Source of the DNA: JBBRSC01 sp038245795
GTDB taxonomy: Bacteria; Actinomycetota; Acidimicrobiia; Acidimicrobiales; Microtrichaceae
Length of the DNA: 5,669 nt
Direction: 5' to 3'
NCBI GenBank assembly: GCA_038245795.1
Contig: JBBRSC010000222.1
Coordinates: 1-5,669 of the forward strand
The notes below the pieces were generated by a model. That model was given only the letters and a program-made list of their open reading frames with translations. It had not been told where the DNA came from and made no database searches. The translations under genes and the position numbers were made by a program. The first letter of the stretch is position 1. The number at the start of each line of letters is the position of its first letter. Of this stretch, positions 1 through 4,787 are shown in pieces.

Positions 1-687
1 GAGGTGGGCGCGGGCGGCGGTGGCGGTGGCGACGACGTCGCCGGCGGCGATGGCCTTGGCGATGGCGCGGTGGGCCACGCCCGACTCGCGCACGATGCGG
101 GCCACCGCGGCGGCGTTCGGCTGGGCGAACAGCAGCGAGTCGAAGTCGGTGGACGTGAACAGTGCCTCGAGCACCTTGAGCTCGACCTCGGCCAGCATGG
201 GGTTGGCGGCGAGGCGCGCCACGGTGGTGTGGAACTGCCGGTCGAGGGCCCGGAACTCGTCGAGGCCCATGGTGCCGCCGAAGGCGTCGGCCAGGGCGAG
301 CAGTTCGACGCGGTCGCTGTCCGAGGCTCGCTCGGCGGCCAGCTCGGCCATCGGCACCTCGACGATGCGGCGCACCTCGAAGAGCTGGCCGACGCGCACC
401 TTGCGCTCGTCGGAGGCGTGGTCGGGATCGCCCTCGAAACCCAGGTCGGGCAGGTTCTGGGCGACGTAGGCGCGGTTGCCGCGACGCTCGATGAGCCCGA
501 CCATGGCCAGGCCCTGGATGGCCTCGCGCACCGAGGTGCGGGCGACGCCGAAGTCGTCGCACAGCGAGCGCTCCGACGGCATCGGCTGGCCCGGGGTGAG
601 CTGACCCGAGCGGATGGAGGCGACGAGACGCTCGCGCACCTCTTCCGAGATGGTCCGCCGGCTGACCGGGGCGAACGCGGGGTTCAC
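1..687 (-). CDS. FadR-subfamily GntR transcriptional regulator (FCD domain), C-terminus cut by the window edge
   Basis: Reading the minus strand from GTG at 687 gives 229 codons open to the window edge. Residues about 10-75 form a winged helix-turn-helix (PSERSLCDDFGVARTSVREA, then GLIERRGNRAYV), the GntR signature. Residues about 97-229 match the all-helical FCD effector domain. The FCD metal site is complete: D149 and H153 (LDRQFH), H206 (VAHRAI) and H228 (ARAHL). Such proteins are homodimeric cytoplasmic repressors that usually respond to small carboxylates. FCD regulators end soon after the last histidine, so probably only a few residues are missing. The GTG start overlaps the stop of the upstream VOC gene as GTGA, implying translational coupling. 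A FadR-type palindrome at 1205-1215 before the operon suggests autoregulation. The family call is secure; the ligand is unknown. Confidence 0.93.
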   Translation of the reverse strand, partial: MNPAFAPVSRRTISEEVRERLVASIRSGQLTPGQPMPSERSLCDDFGVARTSVREAIQGLAMVGLIERRGNRAYVAQNLPDLGFEGDPDHASDERKVRVGQLFEVRRIVEVPMAELAAERASDSDRVELLALADAFGGTMGLDEFRALDRQFHTTVARLAANPMLAEVELKVLEALFTSTDFDSLLFAQPNAAAVARIVRESGVAHRAIAKAIAAGDVVATATAARAHL

Positions 688-1175
688 CGGCCCGCCGCGG
701 TGACGTCGGACCCGTAGCGGGCGGTCTGGGCCGCCAGGTCGAGCGGCCGCACGATGGCCTGGTGCTCCTCGTCGCCCCAGAGCTCGGGCGGGGTGAGCCA
801 CATGACCTCGAACTCCAGGCCGTCGGGGTCCTTGGCGTACAGGCTCTTGTTGACGCCGTGGTCCGACTGGCCGACGAGCGCGCCGACCTCGGTGAGCCGT
901 TCACGGACCTGTTCGAGATCGGCCAGGGTCGGTACTTCCCAAGCCACGTGATAGAGGCCCACCGTGGCGGGCGGCGTGGGGGCGCCGGCCGACGCGCCGA
1001 TCGTGAAGAAGGCGATGTCGTGGTGGTTGTCGGAGGCGTTGGCCCGCAGGAAGACGTAGGCGCCGTCGGGGTCGGTGACGATGGGCGAGAACCCGAGGAC
1101 GTCGGCGTAGAACCCGGCAGTCGCCCGGGCATCCCGCACGAACAGGACCGCGTGGTTCATGCGGGTGATCCTCAT
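684..1175 (-). CDS. VOC-superfamily metalloenzyme, glyoxalase/extradiol dioxygenase-like (CatE-like)
   Basis: This 163-residue protein has two beta-alpha-beta-beta-beta modules: residues 5-59 (NHAVLFVRDARATAGFYADV) and 73-127 (GLYHVAWEV to LEFEVMW). H8, H76 and E123 occupy the places of the two-His-one-Glu metal site of extradiol dioxygenases and related VOC enzymes. H106 in SDHGVNKSLYAKDPDG sits in the loop that often holds an active-site acid/base. The expected chemistry is divalent-metal-dependent ring cleavage or isomerisation in the cytoplasm; the substrate cannot be read. ATG at 1175 is preferred because a TACGCT -10 box lies six bases before it, giving a leaderless transcript. A second ATG at 1160 follows AGGA by eight bases and could also be used. 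The frame stays open upstream to 1247, but that part crosses the operator and promoter. The gene shares an operon with the GntR gene. Confidence 0.9.
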   Translation of the reverse strand: MRITRMNHAVLFVRDARATAGFYADVLGFSPIVTDPDGAYVFLRANASDNHHDIAFFTIGASAGAPTPPATVGLYHVAWEVPTLADLEQVRERLTEVGALVGQSDHGVNKSLYAKDPDGLEFEVMWLTPPELWGDEEHQAIVRPLDLAAQTARYGSDVTAAGR

Positions 1176-1181
1176 AGCCGG

Positions 1182-1210
1182 AGCGTAGCACCGCATTGGA
1201 CTGATGGTCA
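1182..1210 (-). promoter_or_regulatory. Promoter of the VOC-gntR operon (leaderless)
   Basis: On the minus strand a TANNNT-type -10 box, TACGCT, spans 1187-1182. It is followed by six bases and the ATG at 1175, so transcription should begin at or beside the A of the start codon. A weak -35 (CTGACC or TGACCA, around 1211-1205) lies 17-18 bases upstream and is embedded in the palindromic operator. The spacing and the match at the hydrolase gene support the call; the -35 is poor. Confidence 0.5.
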
Positions 1211-1215
1211 GACCA
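1205..1215. promoter_or_regulatory. FadR/GntR-type operator palindrome TGGTCAGACCA
   Basis: This is a perfect inverted repeat of five bases each side of one central base, TGGTC-A-GACCA. Regulators of the FadR subfamily (FadR, PdhR, LldR and relatives) bind TGGTnnnACCA-like sites. The palindrome covers the predicted -35 of the operon that encodes just such a regulator. Bound protein would block RNA polymerase, so negative autoregulation is the natural reading. The site also lies about 90 bases upstream of the divergent tmRNA gene. Confidence 0.7.
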
Positions 1216-1278
1216 ACACGGCCGATCGGCGAACGCCTCCACGCCAAAACTGCTGGAGGGTCCGCGGTGCCGTTGCGG

Positions 1279-1284
1279 TAGCCT
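1279..1284 (+). promoter_or_regulatory. Possible -10 box of the tmRNA promoter
   Basis: TAGCCT fits the actinobacterial TANNNT -10 consensus and would place the transcript start near 1291, leaving a leader of about 13 bases for RNase P to remove from the tmRNA precursor. I find no convincing -35, and other TANNNT-like hexamers are possible, so this is tentative. Confidence 0.3.
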
Positions 1285-1303
1285 GAGCAGGTACACGACC
1301 AAC

Positions 1304-1689
1304 GGGGCTGACCGGTTTCGACATCAGTTTCGGTGGCCGAGCGTGCGACCCGAGTTGCTCAGACTCGTAAAACGGGGCAAACAAAGAATTGCCAACGAGC
1401 AGTTCGCTGTTGCTGCCTGATCCGTTAGGTAGATAACAGTCATCGTGAGCCGTGAGGCCGCACGGGGCCGATCCACCGCAGCCCGGCAACAGAAGCGGAG
1501 GATGACAGCGTCAAAGAACGCTGACGGCGGGAAAGTCCGCTGACCGGTCGGAAAGACGATCCGTGGGCCACCGGGCAACCGTTGGCCATCCGACCCGCCG
1601 GTGAGGTTGCGTCAGCCTCAGAGTCGGGAATGGTCGTAGCACGGGCGGTTCCCGCCTGATGGACGGGGGTTCGATTCCCCCCAGCTCCA
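1304..1689 (+). ncRNA. ssrA: tmRNA (transfer-messenger RNA)
   Basis: This is a complete tmRNA of about 386 bases. The acceptor stem pairs GGGGCTG (1304-1310) with CAGCTCC (1682-1688), followed by discriminator A1689. The D-like arm has the typical CCGGTTTCGAC. The T arm has a GGGGG/CCCCC stem (1665-1669 with 1677-1681) and the seven-base loop TTCGATT. CATCAG (1322-1327) pairs with CTGATG (1656-1661) to form the long helix joining the two domains. The tag frame begins at GCC 1391, encodes ANEQFAVAA and stops at TGA 1418-1420; an in-frame TAG follows at 1430-1432. AGAAUU before GCC keeps the A at -4 seen at known resume sites. CCA is not fully encoded (ACT follows the stem), so the end must be added after transcription. 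tmRNA with SmpB rescues stalled ribosomes and tags their products for proteolysis; smpB is not in this window. Confidence 0.97.
1391..1420 (+). other. tmRNA proteolysis-tag reading frame (ANEQFAVAA, stop TGA)
   Basis: The codons GCC AAC GAG CAG TTC GCT GTT GCT GCC TGA specify ANEQFAVAA. The charged alanine of tmRNA is added first, so the tag would be AANEQFAVAA. The Ala-Asn start and the hydrophobic-Ala-Ala end are typical of ssrA tags; V replaces the usual L before the last two alanines. The competing frame from GCA 1378 gives ANKELPTSSS and runs to TAA at 1435 without an LAA-like end. The stop is firm; the resume codon is inferred. Confidence 0.75.
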
Positions 1690-1704
1690 CTTTGTCCGAA
1701 AATA

Positions 1705-1740
1705 CCCCTTGACCTGGGCTTTCATACCAGGTCACGAGGG
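1705..1740 (+). terminator. Hairpin after tmRNA, possible terminator
   Basis: TGACCTGG (1710-1717) and CCAGGTCA (1727-1734) form a perfect 8-bp stem around the loop GCTTTCATA. The stem extends with CCCT/AGGG across a two-base bulge. It starts about 20 bases past the tmRNA 3' end, a suitable place for a terminator or 3' processing signal. No T-tract follows, so it is not a classical intrinsic terminator. Confidence 0.4.
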
Positions 1741-1744
1741 CGGC

Positions 1745-1758
1745 GGATTCCCCCAAGC
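1745..1758 (+). repeat. Partial copy of tmRNA 3' end, fragment A
   Basis: GGATTCCCCCAAGC resembles CGATTCCCCCCAGC of the tmRNA T arm and acceptor stem (1672-1685), with GATTCCCCC identical and two mismatches elsewhere. The same block appears inverted as GGGGGAATCC at 1803-1812. Low complexity of the C run limits confidence. Confidence 0.35.
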
Positions 1759-1795
1759 AGTTGAGCAGGGCCCTGAACAGGGGAAATGCAACCGG

Positions 1796-1836
1796 GATGG
1801 ACGGGGGAATCCGGGGGTGCCACTCCCCCAGCACCA
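1796..1836 (+). repeat. Degenerate direct copy of the tmRNA T arm and 3' acceptor end, fragment B
   Basis: GATGGACGGGGG (1796-1807) is identical over 12 bases to tmRNA 1658-1669. The matching half follows after an enlarged loop: CCCCCAGCACCA at 1825-1836 against CCCCCAGCTCCA at 1678-1689, one mismatch. The loop is 17 bases against 7 in tmRNA, and lacks the TTCGA motif, so this is no functional tRNA-like domain. Partial copies of the ssrA 3' end are expected where elements have integrated. The copies are 138 bases apart in the same orientation. Confidence 0.5.
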
Positions 1837-1929
1837 GATCCTCGGCCACGAAAGGCCAGGTCCGGGACTCCCGACAGCACCCGAGGGCGGCAAAAGGGCG
1901 GATGCCGACACTGCCACCGCATCGCTGGC

Positions 1930-1960
1930 CGAAATGTAACGAGGGTTTTGTTACATTTCG
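1930..1960. repeat. 11-bp inverted repeat with 9-base spacer
   Basis: CGAAATGTAAC (1930-1940) and GTTACATTTCG (1950-1960) are perfect inverted repeats around GAGGGTTTT. The repeat is A/T-rich inside G/C-rich DNA. It could be a bidirectional terminator between the convergent tmRNA and hydrolase genes, although no T-tract flanks it, or a binding site for a dimeric protein or recombinase. Confidence 0.5.
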
Positions 1961-2016
1961 TTGCATGAGGAACGGCCCGGTTGCGTGAGGGCGTCGTGGC
2001 CTCACCTTGCGTGGGG
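1961..2016. repeat. Three near-copies of TTGCRTGRGG
   Basis: TTGCATGAGG (1961-1970), TTGCGTGAGG (1981-1990) and TTGCGTGGGG (2007-2016) are direct repeats differing by one base each, with start-to-start distances of 20 and 26. They lie just past the hydrolase stop. GTGAGG (1985-1990) also pairs with CCTCAC (2000-2005), so part may form a weak terminator hairpin for the hydrolase transcript. Function is unknown. Confidence 0.35.
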
Positions 2017-2018
2017 CC

Positions 2019-2828
2019 TCAGGCGCGCAGGTTGGGCATCATCGTCATTGGCGGGATGTCGGATCCCAGAAAGCGCTCGATGAAACCGACGACCTCATGC
2101 GGGTGCTCCATCGGCAGTCCGTGTGAAGCTCCAGGCACGATCGCGAGCTGGGCCTGTGGCAACCCGGCGAAGAACGCAGCGGTGTGGCTCAGGGGGATCA
2201 GGTCGTCGTCGCCGGCCATGACCAGCACGGGGACCGACACCCTGGCGAGGTCCTCGGCAGTCAGCTCGGGCTCAATGCCGAACAGGTGGAATCCCTTCGC
2301 TGCGACAACAGCAAAGTGATCGGGTCCGTCAGGCGAACGCTCGGCGTACGCTGCCGCCGTCAGCGCAACGGTGCCGCTGTCCCCAGATTCTGCCTCGGGC
2401 GTTCCATCCACGCCAACGTCGTCCGCCGCTGCCAAGCCGGTGAGATCGGGCAAGACGTTCCAGTGGTAGTTCGCGCCGATCACCACGAGCCGCCCGACGA
2501 GCTCCGGTCGACGGGGCGCGAGGAGCAGACCGATAATGCCACCGTCGCTCCAGCCGACGATGTGAATAGGGCCGCCGATGTGATCGACGAACGCAATCGT
2601 CTCGTCGACCATCGACTCGTAATGGAACGCTTCCGGGGTGTCGGCGGTCCTGCCGTGCCCACGGCGATCGAACGCCGCCACCCGCCGACGTTCACCGAGC
2701 GGTCCGCCGATACTGTCGAGCAGCACATCGCTGTTCGACAGCCCGCAATGCAGCAACAGCACGGTCTCGTCACCGGCTCCTTGAACTGTGTACCACGTGG
2801 GGTGGCCGAGAAGATCGAGGGTGGGCAC
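2019..2828 (-). CDS. Alpha/beta-hydrolase fold enzyme
   Basis: From GTG at 2828 the product has 269 residues, the usual size for single-domain alpha/beta hydrolases. The core shows, in order, the oxyanion motif LLLHCG (residues 24-29), FDRRGHGRT (53-61), the nucleophile elbow GWSDGG with S94, the acid in MAGDDDLIP (probably D209) and the histidine in GASHGLP (H236). This complete triad predicts hydrolysis of an ester, lactone or similar bond; no subfamily can be assigned. An ATG at 2942 would add 38 residues (beginning MAEHSSWKWCPVG) that lack fold features. GTG is preferred because TACGAT lies six bases before it, the same leaderless layout as the VOC gene, and the protein then begins VPTLDLLG like related enzymes. 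It is transcribed alone, convergent with tmRNA. Its lower GC and looser codon use resemble the genes to its right. Confidence 0.88.
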   Translation of the reverse strand: MPTLDLLGHPTWYTVQGAGDETVLLLHCGLSNSDVLLDSIGGPLGERRRVAAFDRRGHGRTADTPEAFHYESMVDETIAFVDHIGGPIHIVGWSDGGIIGLLLAPRRPELVGRLVVIGANYHWNVLPDLTGLAAADDVGVDGTPEAESGDSGTVALTAAAYAERSPDGPDHFAVVAAKGFHLFGIEPELTAEDLARVSVPVLVMAGDDDLIPLSHTAAFFAGLPQAQLAIVPGASHGLPMEHPHEVVGFIERFLGSDIPPMTMMPNLRA

Positions 2829-2834
2829 GCGTGG

Positions 2835-2840
2835 ATCGTA
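2835..2840 (-). promoter_or_regulatory. Putative -10 box of the hydrolase gene (leaderless)
   Basis: TACGAT on the minus strand is followed by exactly six bases and GTG at 2828, matching the TACGCT-six-bases-ATG layout of the VOC gene. No Shine-Dalgarno sequence precedes the GTG. No -35 hexamer is visible at normal spacing, which is common in actinobacteria. Confidence 0.42.
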
Positions 2841-2942
2841 CTCAGCGCGCCGTGTCCGCTCGGCAGAAGTGGTCAGGGCGGGCACGACGACATGGGTATC
2901 GCAGCCGACCGGGCACCATTTCCATGATGAGTGTTCCGCCAT

Positions 2943-3117
2943 CGATCACATCGAGGTTCGGTCGCCAGAACGTTGAACCCGCTCGAAAGCAACGACTCCC
3001 ATCCGCGCATCCGAAGCATCCCCAAACGCTGCTCTGATGACGGGGATTCCATGGCGCCGCATCGGGGCCGGACTGCGGCGCGGGTTCGCGCGGCGCAACC
3101 GGGTTACGGGGCGGGCG
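2943..3117. other. Intergenic stretch with a very GC-rich hairpin cluster
   Basis: No gene is credible here. GCGCCGC (3054-3060) pairs with GCGGCGC (3075-3081), and GCGGCGC recurs at 3090-3096. The cluster lies just past the stop of the minus-strand remnant and could have been its transcription terminator, though no T-tract follows on either strand. Confidence 0.35.
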
Positions 3118-3300
3118 TTAACAGATCCGGTCGATCGTGGAATCGTCGAAGTGGTCGATGTCGTCCCAAAGGATGCTGAAACCCACACCACCGATGTCCA
3201 TGCGCGAGTGACTCTCCAAACCAATCGGTGTGTTTGTTGGCCGGCCCTCGGAGACCAACACCTGCATGTTCTCCATCTCGATCGCCTGGCGGAAGTTGAG
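3118..3300 (-). pseudogene. C-terminal remnant of an unrecognised protein gene
   Basis: On the minus strand a 60-codon frame runs from just after an in-frame TAG (3303-3301) to TAA at 3120-3118. It reads LNFRQAIEMENMQVL, then EGRPTNTPIGLESHSRMD, then IGGVGFSILWDDIDHFDDST and IDRIC. The mixed hydrophobic and acidic composition, with GFSILWDDIDHF near the end, looks like a real protein C-terminus, unlike the Arg/Ser-rich shadow frames across it. No ATG with a ribosome binding site begins it (first ATGs fall at MEN and MQV), and it abuts the start of the aldehyde dehydrogenase gene. I read it as the 3' end of a gene whose front was lost by deletion or insertion. The family is not recognised; a small intact gene starting at an internal ATG is the alternative. 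Confidence 0.4.
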
Positions 3301-3353
3301 CTACTTCCCGGTCTGGATGTTTGATCTCGACGCTTCTTGGGGACCGGAGACAG

Positions 3354-4736
3354 GTGACCTACCAGACCGTAAATCCAGCCAGCGGTGAGACATTGAAGAA
3401 GTTCGATGAGATCAGTGCCGGCGACTTGGAGTCCGCCATCTGTCAGGCGGACACGTGCTTTCGAACCTGGCGGAACTCCGATTTCTCGCAGCGCTCAGAG
3501 ATCGTCTCAGCGGTTGCTGCCCTCATGGAGTCCCAGGTGGACGAACTCGCCCGGCTGGCCACGTTGGAGATGGGCAAGCTGTATGCCCAAGCGCAGGGTG
3601 AGGTACTGCTGAGCGCCAGCATCTTGTCGTACTACGCGGAGAACGCCGAACGTTTCTTGGCCCCCGAACTGCTCAAGGTCGGTGACGGAACCGCTCGCGT
3701 CGAAAGCAGCCCGCTCGGGATTCTGTTCGGGGTGCAGCCCTGGAACTTCCCGTACTACCAACTCGCCCGATTCGTGGCACCGAACCTGATGGTCGGCAAT
3801 GTGGTGATGGTGAAGCATTCGGGCAGCGTCCCGCAATGCGCCCTCGCTTTCGAGGACTTGTGGCGCCAGGCCGGAGCGCCCGCTGGTCTCTACACGAACC
3901 TGTTCGCGTCGTACGACCAGGTGAACGCGATGATCGATGATTCACGAATCAAGGGCGTGGCCCTCACCGGAAGTTCCGACGCCGGTACGTCCGTCGCAGC
4001 CCGAGCCGGCCAGAACCTCAAGAAGTCCACGATGGAACTGGGTGGGAGCGACCCGTTCATCGTGTTGGACGATGCCGACGTCGACAAGACGCTGAAATGG
4101 GCGATGGTGGCCAAGATGAACAACAACGGCCAGAGCTGTGTTGCCGGGAAGCGCTTCATCGTGGATGTATTGCTCGCCGACAACTTCCTCGAAAAGTTCA
4201 CCGACGCGATGTCACAGCTGGAGCCGGGCGATCCTATGGACGACACCACCACGCTCGGTCCGCTGTCCAGTGAAGCAGCGCTGACCACCCTCGAAGAACA
4301 GGTCGACGCCGCAGTCGAGGCCGGTGCAAGAGTGGTCACCGGTGGGAAGCGATTGGACCGACGAGGATCGTTCTTCGCACCAACGATCCTCACCGACATC
4401 ACCCCCGACAACCCGGCCTATCGGCAAGAGTTCTTCGGCCCGGTCGCCCTGTTCTTCTCGGCAGACGACGACGACGCCGCCGTGCAACTCGCGAACGATT
4501 CGGACTTCGGACTCGGCTGCTCGATCTTCACCGAAGATCCTGAGCGCGGGGAACGCCTGGCCAGTCGCATCGAAAGCGGCATGGTCTTCGTCAACCACCC
4601 CACCTGGACTGCGGCAGATCTGCCGTTCGGTGGCATCAAGACATCCGGGTACGGCCGTGAGCTGTCGGCAGCGGGCATCCACGAGTTCGTGAACAAGAAG
4701 CTCGTTCGGGTGCGGTCGATCGACGCGCCCGCCTGA
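3354..4736 (+). CDS. gabD: NAD(P)-dependent succinate-semialdehyde dehydrogenase, GabD1-like aldehyde dehydrogenase
   Basis: The product has 460 residues from GTG 3354, close to mycobacterial GabD1 (about 457). It oxidises an aldehyde, most likely succinate semialdehyde, to the acid with NAD(P)+ in the cytoplasm. All key ALDH residues are present: N131 in QPWNFPYYQ, K154 in VMVKHSG, E228 in MELGGSDPF and the catalytic C262 in NNGQSCVAGKRF. The C-terminal PFGGIKTSGYGRELS and the EFFGP motif are intact. Early residues TVNPASGE are typical family N-termini, so GTG 3354 with GGAG four bases upstream is preferred; TTG 3321 would add eleven unmatched residues. The frame is uninterrupted, unlike the next gene. 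The MDR gene follows 51 bases downstream with its own ribosome binding site, suggesting an operon. Substrate is inferred from family resemblance; a broader semialdehyde range is possible. Confidence 0.92.
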   Translation: MTYQTVNPASGETLKKFDEISAGDLESAICQADTCFRTWRNSDFSQRSEIVSAVAALMESQVDELARLATLEMGKLYAQAQGEVLLSASILSYYAENAERFLAPELLKVGDGTARVESSPLGILFGVQPWNFPYYQLARFVAPNLMVGNVVMVKHSGSVPQCALAFEDLWRQAGAPAGLYTNLFASYDQVNAMIDDSRIKGVALTGSSDAGTSVAARAGQNLKKSTMELGGSDPFIVLDDADVDKTLKWAMVAKMNNNGQSCVAGKRFIVDVLLADNFLEKFTDAMSQLEPGDPMDDTTTLGPLSSEAALTTLEEQVDAAVEAGARVVTGGKRLDRRGSFFAPTILTDITPDNPAYRQEFFGPVALFFSADDDDAAVQLANDSDFGLGCSIFTEDPERGERLASRIESGMVFVNHPTWTAADLPFGGIKTSGYGRELSAAGIHEFVNKKLVRVRSIDAPA

Positions 4737-4776
4737 CGTGGACACACCCCCGCCGGCGATCGAGCAGGACAAACAA

Positions 4777-4781
4777 GGGAG
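4777..4781 (+). promoter_or_regulatory. Ribosome binding site fixing the MDR gene start
   Basis: GGGAG lies six bases before ATG 4788. It is the best Shine-Dalgarno match in the window and marks the true start of the MDR gene, although the frame beginning there fails after a few codons because of a missing base. Confidence 0.65.
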
Positions 4782-4787
4782 ACACGT

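Larger units (their letters stand above)
1690..2018. other. Gene-free convergent intergenic region after ssrA
   Basis: About 330 bases separate the tmRNA 3' end from the convergent hydrolase stop. Open frames here have no recognisable protein features; the long minus-strand frame reads antisense through the tmRNA. The region holds a hairpin at 1705-1740, degenerate copies of the tmRNA 3' end at 1745-1758 and 1796-1836, an A/T-rich 11-base inverted repeat at 1930-1960, and three near-copies of TTGCRTGRGG at 1961-2016. This looks like a boundary or attachment region, not coding DNA. Confidence 0.6.

Noticed and set aside
4..717. Long plus-strand open frame of 237 codons
   Set aside because: It is Gly/Ala/Arg/His-rich and antisense to the GntR gene, whose frame has a complete wHTH-FCD signature.
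762..1286. Plus-strand open frame across the VOC gene
   Set aside because: It is antisense to a clear VOC protein with its metal ligands and crosses the operon promoter and operator.
1760..1836. Possible tRNA ending in CACCA at 1836
   Set aside because: There is no TTCRA T loop (the loop is 17 bases), no matching acceptor strand and no D or anticodon arm; it is better explained as a degraded copy of the tmRNA 3' end.
1709..1988. Several 60-76-codon frames on both strands of the post-ssrA region
   Set aside because: They overlap each other, lack ribosome binding sites and protein features, and run through repeats and hairpins.
1511..2005. Minus-strand 164-codon frame containing ELGGIEPPS
   Set aside because: It reads antisense through the 3' half of tmRNA; GGIEPPS-type peptides are a known false product of frames antisense to tRNA-like 3' ends.
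1961..2016. CRISPR array
   Set aside because: There are only three 10-base repeats with short uneven spacing and no cas gene; this is not a CRISPR layout.
2184..2927. Plus-strand 247-codon frame across the hydrolase
   Set aside because: It is the antisense shadow of an alpha/beta hydrolase with a complete catalytic triad.
2946..3324. Overlapping frames of 82-95 codons on both strands
   Set aside because: Their Arg/Ser/Val-rich composition and lack of motifs mark them as shadows; the 3118-3300 minus frame is the only protein-like one.
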